Shown in pieces: positions 1 to 12,009 of a stretch of 64,000 nucleotides of DNA. The notes below the pieces were generated by a model. It ran no database searches and was not told where the DNA came from. It was given only the letters and a program-made list of their open reading frames with translations. Both the position numbers and the translations under genes were made by a program. Position 1 is the stretch's first letter. Every line of letters begins with the position of its first letter. Source of the DNA: Paroedura picta (taxonomy: Eukaryota > Chordata > Lepidosauria > Squamata > Gekkonidae); the NCBI RefSeq assembly GCF_049243985.1, contig NC_135380.1, positions 23,794,501 to 23,858,500 of the forward strand, given 5' to 3'.

Positions 1-1560
1 ATATAACAGTGTGTGTTTGTTTAAATGCTGATGCTTCTTCGGCGAATATTTTCACTGACAGCTTTAGCGTTACATGTTTCAGCAGGTAGCTGAATTGGTC
101 ATCGGAAGAATAACTAGATTTGAGTCCCTTAGCATGTTGCAGACCCTCATCTAGGGTATAAGCTTTAGAGAGTCTTGGCTCCCTTTGCCAGCTGCCAGTA
201 GAAATGGCAATCTCTGAGTCTCTTTATCCTAGTCAGAAGGTGGAAGGGGTGCTTTAAAGACTGCTTGTAAAGGATTCAGAAGTACAGTGCATATTGTAAT
301 CAGCTTGACGAGAGCAAAGGTCAGAAAAGGGACAGAAGATTAACATCTGTAGTGAGAAAAGAGGACCACCGCTCTTTGGTCAGCATGATCTTCCAGGTCA
401 TTCAATTGCCGACCTAAGAGTGGCAATCATTAAACAAAAAATGGTAAGAGGAAATTACAAGGTAAGATTGCTGATTTTAATTTCCAAGTTCAGGACAATG
501 GACTTTTCCAGGGCTGGTTATTGGATTCTTATTTATTACAGTTGCTAATTTTCTGCTCCTGAACATTTCCCCTTCACTCTAATCCAGCGGATCACAATAT
601 TTATTAATTTATTTATTACATTTTTATATTGCCTTTCCCTCTTGGGCCCAGGGTGGCTTAAAACATACAAAAATAAAATCACAGTCATAAAATCTAAAAA
701 CAAACATGTGTTGTACCTCTTCAGCCTTTACAAGCAGTATTTACAATACTCCTCCCACCTTCGGAGTCAAAGATCTCCATTCCGACTATTGTCTGATGAA
801 AGGAGTTATGGCTCTTGAAACCTTTCACCCTGAAATTCTTGTTGGTATCTAAAGTGCGACTAGATTCAAATCTGGGTGTTAAATGCAAATCTGATGTTTT
901 TATTATTGGATAGTTTGCTGAACCCACCGAGAAACCAGGCTGCACGAGGTAGGAGATAGGGGGGGGGGAGGGATTGATTTTCTTTTGTCTCACACCATTT
1001 AGTTTAATGATAAAGTATCAAGATTGGTAATATGGAGTGAGGACTGACTGCTTTCGACCTCAAAAAGCTGCCGTGCTATTCAAGAACTAACCTTGGGGAG
1101 AGGGAGCAAAAATATCCCATTCTTGGAATAAGAGAATACCTTGAAACGGCTCGGCCAGCTCTCCTTCATATTTTCTTCAGTCTTTGCTGACTCCGTTTAG
1201 GTATTTTCCTAGAACAGGTGTGGTGGGCAGAAGGTCACCTGGGAGTGAGTCATCACATTCCAGGTCAAGTTGTTCTCCACCCTTCCTCCAGTGCTGCTGT
1301 GGACACTTTCTTGTTATTTTCCTTAAAGCTCCCTCAGCAGCTTCTCTCTTTCTTTTTCGTGTGAAGGGGAAGGAAGCACATACATACACACATCCCTCTT
1401 TGCTTTGGATGGGGAAACAATAGTACCCAGCCCCATTTCTCTCTTCCACATGTGCACACATGCACCCTACTTACGGACAGGAAAGGAGCATCAAAGCTGT
1501 TGCTTTCCTCTTCCAGACAAAACCAAAGTAACTGGGTCTTTTCCCCAGCAGACAAATTGC
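1..1560. other. Gene-free left flank
   Basis: No coding exon was recognised here. The open frames are short, overlap on both strands and show no family signature. An AT-rich segment at about 590-700, with TTTATTTATT runs and a short 'gcctttccctcttgggcccagg' type motif, looks like the reversed 3' tail of a lizard retroelement. The rest is unassigned intergenic DNA. Confidence 0.5.
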
Positions 1561-1584
1561 AATTTGGGTTGTGGTTGCTTGTTT

Positions 1585-2035
1585 GGGCGGAAAACCAAAA
1601 TACAATAAGCATTTGCAGAAACCGTGTAAGCCAAAACAATTTCAATCAAGGCACAACTACAACTATTTTTCAGAGCAACATTGTTAAACAACTGTTTTCA
1701 GCATAATTGGTTTATAATACAAAACCAAGTGGCGATTGAATAAGCCACTGGTTTTTAGTTTGTTTTTAGCTGTAAGCCTCCTTCCAAGAATCATTTATAA
1801 GTACACAAACCAGGTTGGAGCTCACCCTGGCTGCAAAAGGTTCAAAAACAGTTTTCCTAACCATCACAAGGCGACAAGTAAGGTTGCTAGTGCATTCCCG
1901 GTTCTTGGCACCTTCAAGTTGACTTGTTGTTCCGAAAAATACTTATATTCTTGTCATGCCTGGATTGAAATTGGTTTGGCTTACTCAGTTTCTGCAAGTG
2001 CTCGTTGTATTTTGTTTGGGGAAAATGGCAGAAGA
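1585..2035. repeat. Long imperfect fold-back repeat
   Basis: The left arm (about 1,585-1,690) and right arm (about 1,915-2,035) are reverse complements of each other with mismatches. For example, the left arm reads TTGCAGAAACCGTGTAAGCC and the reversed right arm reads TTGCAGAAACTGAGTAAGCC. The loop is about 225 bp. This is the shape of a non-autonomous DNA transposon or of two inverted copies of one repeat; the family is not known. Confidence 0.55.
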
Positions 2036-2059
2036 AAAAGGCTTCCTTATCTAAGTGCT

Positions 2060-3476
2060 ACACTAAAGCAATTTTTGTGAAAGCCACCATTTTGTGACTG
2101 GCTACAGCTATCAATCCTGTTTTGTGACGGGTAGCTGCCAAGACTCTTTTTAAAATGAACTCCCAGGAAGCAATCCACCTTCCCCTGCTCTAAATGTACT
2201 TATTTGACTTCCAGGTGTGGGGGGGGAGCAGCCTCTAGAATAGATGCTAATATATTTCAGCATGCAGATATTTTTTCTTAAAATCCAACCCCATTGTCCT
2301 TCAAGATTCCTCAATGTCCTTTGAATTTCAACTCTATTACCCCCAAACCAGAGCATCACCTTCCCCCGCCGACCCCAGTGTGCCAACATCACTTCTTGGT
2401 GTCATCAGCATGTCATGCTAATTTGCAACATCCTTAGAGGCATAGAGGGAGTTTGGGGTGAGGTATGTCCAGAAAGCGGGGGACCCACTGCACAGAGACA
2501 CATTGTTTCAGAGATACTACACAAACACAAAAGGTCAACATGCCGCACACAGAGATCTTGTCTTTCCATACTGCCTCCTTCTGACACTTTCAAATATTGG
2601 GGGTATTTCCGCAGATCAGTAAAAATAGCATTACGCCAGCTGAATGGCATAGCGCTAAATTATCGCGCCTCCCAGATACTCCAAACCTTTTTGCTGTCAC
2701 ACTTTTGTCTGATGCCTTTTTACACTTCTCACCCTCCACATCTGTTGCTGCAATGTGCTTTATACATGACTCTCTTCCTCCTGTCAATCAATCCAGGCAC
2801 CAATCCCCTTTCTCCATGTTTTAAAGGTCCCACAATGCCCGCTAATTTTTTTTAAATTAATACTTCTCTGTTTAAATGTCTATGCATATGATCATAGATG
2901 CATAGTGCTTTTTGAATGCCACTCCTTATGGAATCATGAGTCTTTTGATACTTTTAAACATTAATCTTGTTCCTGATTTTGGAGGGGGGGACTTTAGAGA
3001 GATATGCTTTGTGTCACAACTTTGGAAAAAAATACTTTTATTTTTGGCATAGCCTGCATGCTTGTCTGCCTATTCGTTGCTCCAGGCTGCTAAAATGCAC
3101 TTCCTGTCCCCCAAAAGAAGGGAGTGAGGGTGGGACATTGAAGGTGGATGTAGCATTTCTTCGCCTGCATGCATTTCTTTTGCTGGTGGCCTGCTGGTTG
3201 TCTGCTGGGGGATAGCGCTTTTTAGGTTGGTGAATCCACTTTTTTTGCATCATCCTCAAAATCTTCTAGAATTTGCTGAGGCCATGCTAGCAACCTTAGC
3301 TTGAAGGGTTTAGGTTTTCTGATGTCGATTTGTATATTCAGAGTCTGGAAAGCTGGTTTAGTGTTCCCATCCCATTTTTAAATGGGATTGTTAGGGAAAC
3401 TGTTTTTTCCTTGTCAAAGAATAGCTACAGTAATAATTAAAAAAAACTGTATTGCTTATTTTGTAGATGAAGCAGG
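2060..3476. other. Upstream region of the NPFFR-like gene
   Basis: No coding exon is seen. A TTTTGTAG sequence at 3,459-3,466, just before the start codon, could be a splice acceptor, so a 5' non-coding exon may lie upstream. No promoter could be placed with confidence. Confidence 0.4.
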
Positions 3477-6400
3477 ATGGAAACTGCGGAAGTTGTCCAG
3501 GAGGAAATGTTGGCCAATGAGAATGGGACCCAAAAAGGAGAAAAACACCTCAACAGTACCTTCCTCCCTTACTACCAACATTCCCCAGCTGTTGCTGGCA
3601 TTTTTGTCATTGCGTACCTCATTGTCTTTCTCTCATGCATGGCTGGGAATTCTTTGGTGTGCATGGTGGTGATGAAAAATCATCGCATGCGCACAGTCAC
3701 CAACCTCTTCATCTTCAACCTGGCTGTCAGTGACCTGCTGGTGGGCATCTTCTGTGTGCCAACCACTCTGATGGACAACCTGATCACAGGTAAGAGTAAA
3801 TTTCGAATAAAACGACACAGGGATGGGGATTTCACACAGCAAATTTCCTTTAATGAATGACCCATTGCTGCAGCGTTATGGTAATTTCAAACAGCGCCAC
3901 TCTTTTCCCTGCCCTTTTTCACAGTGTGATCTTCCACTGAGGTGTTTTAAAAAAACATTCTTAGTTGAGTGCTATAGCACTAAACCAGCGTAGTACGTCA
4001 ACACTATAGCAGCACCATTCAGATGCCTTGACTCCACTAAGAAGATTAAAGAAAAACCTCTGAGAAATCTTGCATGGTGAAAAAGGGCAAGAAAAGAAAA
4101 CAGCATTGGGAGAAATACTATGGATCTTATAAATAGCACACCACAGCAATTCAGAAGCGCTATGAAGGGATAGAAAACAGGTGAAAGAAGTTTTCCTTCA
4201 AAGCAGCTCAACCACAGTTTGCTAACTCGATGCGAGCAGGTTTGTACAAACAGGTCAATAAATTCTGCTAGCAGGCAGCTATTAAAACAGGTCTGTCTGA
4301 AGTGACGGAAAAAATCCATTAGCAACCAGTTACTAAAGTGGAATACAAAGGCAGTTTGAATACAGCCTTTGTTGTCCTTGCAGTGAGGCTGCTGTAGTGT
4401 CTGATAAAGCCAGCCTGGAAAGCGTTTGGGTCCCCAGTCAGTGGAACGTTTCCAACTGGAGATGATTAATGCACTCCCTGGGGTATTGACTCAGTGACAG
4501 TGTTTGGCCTCAAGAGCTGGAGTTTGCAGGCAGGCACTGATTAATAAACTGCTGTTTCCCTCATTGGTCTCATTTCTGACATTTAATTAGTGGAGATTTT
4601 GAATGGCTTCAAAAATCCATTATTTCTCCTGGAAGAGTTTTTAATAGGGGGTTGAATTCAGCTAAACAAAAAAAAAACAAAAAAAAAACCCTGAACAATT
4701 ATTTAAACTGATTAGAGCTTCTCTGATATACTGGTATAGCTGATCCTGAATAAAACCCAATAGGGGGTGGGGATGGTATTTGGGAATATTCAGCTATACT
4801 GACCAGTTGGGGCAAGAACAGCCAAAATCTTCTGTGACCAGGGTAACTCATACTACACGTTCATCACATCATAACTTTCTGGTTAGCAGTAAAGTACCTT
4901 AACTATTTTGAAGTTGATTGTTTCAGTTGGATTGGATCTGCTTGTAGTCTATGGCAGTGGTCCCCAACCTTTTTATTACCGGGGACCAGTTGACACTTGA
5001 CAATTTTACTGAGACCCGGAGGGCGGGTAGTCTTTTGCCGAGGGACGTCGCCGCCACCTGAGTCTCTGCTCCACTTGCTTTCCCGCCGCCCACTGGGGGG
5101 CACTGCCAGCAGCAGCTCTGCAGTGCCATACCAAGGGGGAACCCCAGCCATGGTGGCCGGAGGAGAGCACCAAAGGTAAGCCGGCAGCAGAATAGCGGGG
5201 CAGCCCCCAAGGCAGCAGCTGGGGAGGAGGAGGAGGAGCTGCAGCCCAGTACCGACTGATCCACGGACCGGTCCCGGTCCCCAGACCGGGGGTTGGGGAC
5301 CACTGGTCTCTGGAGTAGGATTGGCATTTGCAGAACAGTTGAAGAGACTATGGGTGCTCAAAGACCCAGCCTGACCAAGTGTACCTTCTGTTGGCAATGA
5401 CTGGGTGCCTTGACTGAAAGGCACCGTATAAATCCTTTAAATACATTCTATGTGCTACATCTAGTTTGCCGATTCCTTCCTTCCTTCCTTCCTTCCTTCC
5501 TTCCTTCCTTCCTTCCTTCCTTCCTTCCTTCCTTCCTTCCTTCCTTCCTTCCTTCCTTCCTTCCTTCCTTCCTTCCTTCCTTCCTTCCTTCCTTCCTTCC
5601 TGTAAAAGAATTTTTTAAGCCCCCGCAGCACCAGGAAGCACCAGGAAGATGACCGGGGCATTTTTTACCCCCTCCTGGACTCCATAGGGTAGGGAGGAAC
5701 CAAGCTCTTTCTGTTCACATAGGCCTACCATGGTCCCCATTGGACCACACAGTGCATAAAGGGAACACAGAAGAATCCATATTCCCTTAGTGTGGGGCTA
5801 CTGAGGGCCTGATCCCAGGCTCGGGAGGATGCCAGCTTGGCAGTGACATCAAATGGGCAGAGAAATTAGCTCCACATCCATATGAGCCTCCTCCTGGCCT
5901 TTTCCACCCATGTGGAATTGGCCCTAGTGTGACAAAATCTAGGTCACTCTTGGGTCTTGAGGAATTAGATAAGGAATGTGATTTCTCTCTATATGGTTTT
6001 GGGTTTGGTCTGGGTTTCCCAAGGATGATAATCATGATGACAGCTTAAGCTATCTTTGCCCAACAGGATGGCCTTTCAATCAGACTGTCTGTACCATGAG
6101 TGGCCTTGTCCAAGGGATGTCTGTCTCGGCTTCAGTCTTCACTCTTGTGGCTATAGCCATGGACCGGTAAGGGTTTTCACTTCTTGCGGGCATTGCAATG
6201 AACAAGAGAATTCTTGTGTCCTGTACATGGTTCAGCTGGCTACCAAAACCCATGGGCTGGCTGGTAGCCTGCCACCAATGAAAATTTGATACAATAAGGC
6301 ACAAAATATATTTCCTTGTTCATCGATGGAACTGATAGGTCTTGGACAGGCATGTGAATACTGGATCCTAAAAATGGCTTTTAGGATGAGAGAACTAATA

Positions 6401-8647
6401 CAATAGGTGTACTTTCACTGTGGGGACTCTGCTACCTGGAGACAAAAGACAGACAGAGTTTATGTACTTGCTGCACATACAACATAAAGTGCAAGGGGAG
6501 TATCTCATGTGGAAGCCTGATTTGCCCAGCATGCACACATGGGTGGAATCATAGAGGCTGTTTCTTCTAATTAGGGATGAATTAATATGTTCATTTTCAT
6601 TGGATTTTTATTCTATATATAATCAACTGATGGTCCAGGGCTTTTTGTGTGATGGACCTGTAGAATCAGCTCTCATGTGAGACCTGACCTTGTGGGCCAT
6701 GAACTGGTAATACAATTCTTTTCAAGAGTACCTAGTATAATCCACTTGCTTTTCACAGATAGGTCGTAAGGATGCTTTGGAGGGTGTTGGAGGATGGAGG
6801 CCTCCATGAAGCACAGTGCATACTTTCAAAGGGGGCTGTCTGGTACATCACAGGCACTTAGAAGGAGAAGGGGAAAGTTTGGGGTCTGCAGAAAGATTAA
6901 TTGAAGTGGGGGTCCTTGGGTTGATGAATCTTGAAAACTGTTGCCATGAATCCAATTGGATCGAATCCCCTCGCATCCTAATTAGGGATGAGTCAAAATA
7001 GCTATTTTTATTTCAGTTTTATTCTGTATGTTGTCATTATCATTAGTTTCGGTCCATTTCTTTTTTTATTGCTGTCGTGGATGCTTCTTTTGGTTCTTTA
7101 ATCTCATTCCTATGCCGTTTATACACAATTGATTCAAAAATAACATTGACGGGTATTCCACCACTCCACTGAGCCAACTTTGAAGACTTCTTCCAAAGGA
7201 AGAGCCATTTCTGTTGGAGGAAGGCTCCTTAGACTGGAGGAGAACTTGGCTGGGTGCAATTATGGAATACAAGCCATTGAAAAAGTGTGTCTACTTTCCA
7301 GGTGAAAATTAGTGACCAAAATAAAGACTCATTCGTTCATTTCCTACAAGGTAGTAAGAATTATTATTGAAGAACAAGAGTCCAGTCTACTGCTACAGGC
7401 AGATGAACACAGTTACCCATCTTGATCTCTAACTGAAGAACCAAGCTTCTAATTTCTTATACTTTCTCTGGGAGCCAGCATGGTGTAATGGTTTAGGAGT
7501 GGCGGACTCTAATCTGGAGAATCAGGTTTGATTCCCCACTCCTCCACATGCAGCCAGCTGGATGACTTTGGGCTGGTTACAGTTCTCTTAGGGCTGTTCT
7601 TGCAGAGCAGTTTCTCTCAGAGCTCTCTCAGACCCATCTATCTCACAGGGTGTCTGATGTGAGGAGATGTAGGGTAAGGTGTTTGTGAGCTGCTTTGGGA
7701 CACCTTTGTGTAGTGAACAGTAGAGTATAAAAACCCAGCTCTTCCTTCTTCTTCTTTCCAGATTCCACTGCATTGTCCTGCCCTTCCGGAAGAGGCTCAG
7801 TGTTTTCAAAGCTGTGGTTATCATCGTCATGGTATGGCTCCTAGCCATAGCTATCATGTGCCCGTCTGCCATCATGCTCACTGTCACCCGCATGGAAGAC
7901 CATTACATGGTACTAAGTGACGGGAAGAATGGCTCCTACCCACTGTACACATGCTATGAAGCCTGGGCAGACAACAACATGAGGAAGCTCTACACCACCA
8001 TCCTTTTCACACACATTTACCTGGTGCCTTTGACACTTATCATATTCATGTATGGAAGGGTGTGCCTGAAACTCTGCAGCACCACAGTTCCCATCACTGA
8101 AAACCTGCCTTGCACTGGTAGAACCAATGGCACTTCTAAAAAACGCATCAAGGTCATCAAGATGCTGATCCTGGTTGCTCTCCTCTTCATGATTTCCTGG
8201 TTGCCCTTGTGGACTCTGATGCTGCTGGTAGACTACACCAACTTGGCTGATGAACATCTAGACTTGCTGACCAGTTACTTCTTCCCTTTTGCCCACTGGC
8301 TGGCCTTCTCCAACAGCAGCATCAACCCTGTTATCTACGGATACTACAATGAGAACTTCCAAAGAGGCTTTCAGGCAGCCTTCAAGTTTCAGCTTTGCTC
8401 CCATGAAATGGAGCATCAGGACACTTATTCCGAGCAATCGCGGGGGCCCACCAGCTTTGGGATGTGCAACAAAGTCTTTGCAGAGGCAACTTCTTCTAAT
8501 TCTACATCCTCACAGCCAATGCAGAATACTGTTGCTCTCTTCTCTAGGATTATCCAGCCCAAATGTCCAGTTCTTGGCTTGGAAGACATTGATAAAATAA
8601 TGACTTGCCATGGAGCTAATCAAGCCTGGGAGAAGATGGAGACATAG
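3477..8647 (+). CDS. NPFFR1-like: Neuropeptide FF receptor, NPFFR1-like (three coding exons)
   Basis: Class A G-protein-coupled receptor of the RFamide group, expected in the plasma membrane and bound by NPFF/RFRP-type peptides. Coding exons are 3477-3789, 6067-6166 and 7762-8647, all with GT-AG introns and in phase, giving 432 residues (human NPFFR1 has about 430). The start ATG lies in a strong context (AGGATGG). Visible features: N-glycosylation sites at N16 and N26, TM1 from about residue 40, and the TM2 motif [13 protein letters not shown]. The TM3 cysteine is C113, a DRF motif sits at 137-139 (R138 is split by intron 2), and the ECL2 cysteine lies in [16 protein letters not shown] marks TM6 and NPVIYGY marks TM7. 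[12 protein letters not shown] and the tail motif YSEQ resemble NPFFR1 more than NPFFR2. Its position on the ARID5A side suggests a third paralogue, which is inference. No AATAAA is seen close after the stop. Confidence 0.92.
4955..5305. mobile_element. Non-autonomous hAT-like DNA transposon
   Basis: The ends are inverted repeats: CAGTGGTCCCCAACC at the left and GGTTGGGGACCACTG at the right. It is flanked by 8-bp target duplications GTCTATGG and GTCTCTGG (7 of 8 match). GC-rich interior, no transposase. It lies in intron 1 of the receptor gene. Confidence 0.85.
5472..5601. repeat. (TTCC)n microsatellite
   Basis: An almost perfect run of about 32 TTCC units in receptor intron 1. The open frames across it only reflect the repeat. 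Confidence 0.98.
7470..7761 (+). mobile_element. Sauria-type tRNA-derived SINE abutting NPFFR-like exon 3
   Basis: A tRNA-like head (AGCATGGTGTAATGG, then GTTTGATTCCCC) is followed by the usual body (CTCACAGGGTGT, GCTGCTTTGGGAC, GAGTATAAAAACC) and a CTTCTTCTTC tail. The tail runs directly into the splice acceptor of the receptor's third coding exon, so the SINE supplies the polypyrimidine tract. Confidence 0.85.
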
Positions 8648-8749
8648 AACTACTAAAATGTTTGGCAAAAAAAAACAAGGCTGGAGAAAAATTAATTTCT
8701 ATAAAACACCATCTTCTTTTTCAGTTTCTGTATTATGTAAATTAATCAG

Positions 8750-9660
8750 GAAACATATCTAGGACTACTTGTGAAAAGGCACATTGACTTGCAGGCGGGA
8801 ATGTTGGGCTCAAGGAGGGCATGCACACATTTCCATTGGCTTAAACAAGACCACAGCTTTATTATTACTCCACAGGAGTGTTGGCACAGCAGGGAGAGGG
8901 ACCCTGACTTGCAGACCAGAAGAACCCAGACCCCAGCAGCGCCCTGGAGCTCACCCGGTTCCCCATTGGGAACATGGGTCTCCTTGCTGCTGGGATCCCA
9001 CTCAAGGGAAGAGCCAGCAGCACCCTGGGGCCCACCCAGTTTCCCCGCTGGGAACTTGGGTCTCCTTGCCACTCGATTCCCACCATAGGGAAATGCCCAC
9101 CTGGGGTGCCAAGAGGAAGTGCCCACTTCCCGGCACTGGAAGTCCTGGGCTGCCAAGCAGAGGCACTCACCTCCTTCTTAGTCCCCACCCCGGGCTACCT
9201 GGCACTGCAAGCCCCATGCCTCCCCAGCCAGGTCAACCCTGCTCGCAGACCAGCCACCTCATAGGGAGGTCCCCAACCTGGGGAGTTCGATGCACAGACC
9301 CAACTTCCCCCAAACAGGATCCATCCCATGCCAAAACCACCAGCTGTGACGAAATGCAATACAACTACATTATCCAGTGGCCATGCAGACATAAGCTTAA
9401 CAGCCAACAAAGCAGAGTGGGTGGGAGGGAAGCTGCTCCAGCAGCGAGCGTGGCACAAGAGATGGGGCCCCTTTTAAGGTGCCCCAAGCCCACAGCCAGG
9501 AGCCTACGATGTGGGCACGATGAGCAAATGCAGTGCCCGCACAGCCTGCCACCATGGTGCCACCCCCCTGTGCATCTTCCCACTGCCCATCAATGGCAGC
9601 TGCAGCTAAGTCTTCACTGCTTTTTTGTGTATGGCAGTATATGCAGCTCTAGGTCTTAAG
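8750..9660. repeat. GC-rich repeat region with a 78-bp tandem pair
   Basis: Two adjacent units of about 78 bp (about 8,937-9,015 and 9,016-9,094) share the pattern CACCC(G/A)GTT(T/C)CCC and GGGAAC(A/T)TGGGTCTCCTTGC. The right part (about 9,260-9,480) resembles 15,460-15,680, sharing CAGCTGTGACGAA and GTGGGTGGGAGGGAAGCTGC. This is an unclassified dispersed repeat. The long open frame across it (291 codons) has no family signature and is not treated as a gene. Confidence 0.5.
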
Positions 9661-11973
9661 AAGCGATAGACTTGGATTCTGCTGCTACGTTCATTGGTAG
9701 TTGAGGCAGCTAGAGAAAGTGATCCAGTCCTGAGGTAGCAGAGTAGAGATAAGAACACCTTCTGTTGCAGGCAGAGAACATGAAAGTTTAAAAAATCTTA
9801 CCAATAGAAAATTAGTTCATCAGGAAAAAGGGCTCTAGACCTTACCTTGCTGTGGTAGCTTTCTGCTTGAAGGGAGAGTTTGCTTTAGTTTATCTCCCAC
9901 TTTTATCTCCACAACAATTCTGTGAGATCGGTTCATAGCTGAGTAGGAATTTGACTGAGTCTCCCTGATTGTAGCAAGAAAATACAGAACTGCACCAGTC
10001 ACAGGAGATTAAAAAATGGGGCCAAAGCCGATGGTGCAAAATCAGGTAAAATATATATATATATTTATTATTCTGTTCCTGGGTCCAGTGGTGCACCAAC
10101 CAGAGACATAAATTGAGTCGATCCACTTGAGAAGAAGCTTCTTCCTCATCTTTGTGCCACTGATTCTGCAGTAATGCAAACAGGAGTGCTATGATGCCAC
10201 AAAAGTATAGCCAACCGGCACCATGTTACACTGAGTGTGCCGAATCATGCCTCTGGAAGAACCTTAGCTCTTTCACTTTTTTAAAAAGTCAGTCTCTTTC
10301 CCTTCAGGTTACAGGACTATGTTGGAAACTATGTGGGCATCTGATGCAAAGAGAGGGGGGGACCACAAAGCCCTTTCCATGTACCTGCCTGGCCTATCAG
10401 TTATCAATTAGCAGCCACCTTGACTCCAAAAGAGGGCATGAGACAGGAGAGCCTGCCTTTGCATGATTTGTGTGCAAATTTGCTTTATCAGCTGCCTTGT
10501 TTCTTTCGAAAAAGCTAAGATATAAGTCTAGTGAACCAATGATATTTTAGATGCCTGACAATTGCATGGTTTGGTTTCTCCCCAGGGCTAGAGGAAGCAG
10601 GATAGTCAAGGGAAAAATATACATCAAGGTTGTGGAAGTCAAATTTTCTTGGGAGACATTATTTTGATTTGTTTTTTTTCGGGGGGGTGTTGCTAAACAC
10701 ATGGAAGCATCTGGCAACTCGCATAAGTGGCATAATACTCCTCATCTAGCGTCTTCAGAATGCAGCTGGCCATCACTTTTGCTGCTGTATCTGAGCTTTC
10801 CTGAGATCTGCTGAGTTTTCAGACTGAAACCATCCATGGATTGTAAAACATAGGAAGACTGAAATATCCTTGTAAAGTAGCCATTCTCAGAAAATTGGTA
10901 GAAGCACATTTAAAACTGACTTCCCATTTTGCACAAACGTACATCAGCAGCTAGAAGGGCTGAGAAGTCCTTTAAGAGGCACATGGGATCTTAGCCTTGG
11001 CTTCACATTGGTTTTATCTAGCTGTTGAGTGTTGGCAGCTTTCCATTGCTTTTCTCAAGCAATTTTATAAAGGAAAAGGAGGCTATAAAATAGAAAGCAA
11101 AAGTGCATCCGGCAAAACTCTCTTTGGGGGATCATCTAAGTAAGACACAAAAAGAATGCCAAAGGTCCAGCCAGCTACAAGCTATGCTTTTTAAAATGAG
11201 AACTGAGTGTGTGCCATAGTTCTGTGGGAGCACAGTTCAAAGCATGTTTCCTGATCTTGTGATTGTGGCAGCACGCTTGTCGGTCTGCACTCAGTGTTGT
11301 TTACCACTGGAAAGTCCTTAAGACAAGAGGAGAAACAGAAGGCAGATCAGAAGCCGAAGGAGCCAAAAAAGAGAAGTAGTTAATATTGCAATCACGAATC
11401 ATGTAGGAAGTCTCAATTGGAGGCTTCCTACATGATTCATTATCGGGACATTCCCAGACTTGCAGAAAGATATTAGTTTTCAAATTAAAATTAGCCCAGC
11501 AAGGACCAGGCCTCTGCATTACTCTGCTGTGGAACACTGTCCATTGAAGGGGCAGGAGAGTCTGGGAAGGAATGACCCACTAACAGTTTACTGTATCCTG
11601 GAGGAGGGAATCCGTGTTGGGGGCTATGTGTGAGGCTCTGCTTGCCTTACAATAGCCCAGCACAGAATGGTGTAAACTTGCACAACGGCTGGTTCAGCTC
11701 ATAGTTTGTTCGCCAGTCATGAAGAGGGAGCCCATTTTTCATCCATCTGCTTGGCTGGCCATCAAGAATTTGCAACAGGCAAAGCAGCAGCAAAGACTTT
11801 TAGAAAGCATGAATGATTGGCCATTGAATGGGAAGGCCGGTTGGTCTCCTACTCCCAAAGTGTCATGGGTGCATGTCCTAAAATACCATGGCATCCCCCC
11901 TTAATCTTTGCAGCATATATATACATACATACATACATACATACATACATACATACATACATACATACATACA

Positions 11974-12009
<36 letters not shown>

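Noticed and set aside
5410-5661. Open frames of Phe-Leu-Pro-Ser or Lys-Glu-Gly-Arg repeats
   Set aside because: They are translations of the (TTCC)n microsatellite.
3477-8647. Assignment of the receptor to NPFFR2
   Set aside because: [22 protein letters not shown] and the YSEQ tail are closer to NPFFR1.
8784-9659. 291-codon open frame
   Set aside because: It lies in GC-rich repeat DNA, has no domain, and is overlapped by long open frames in other phases and on the other strand.
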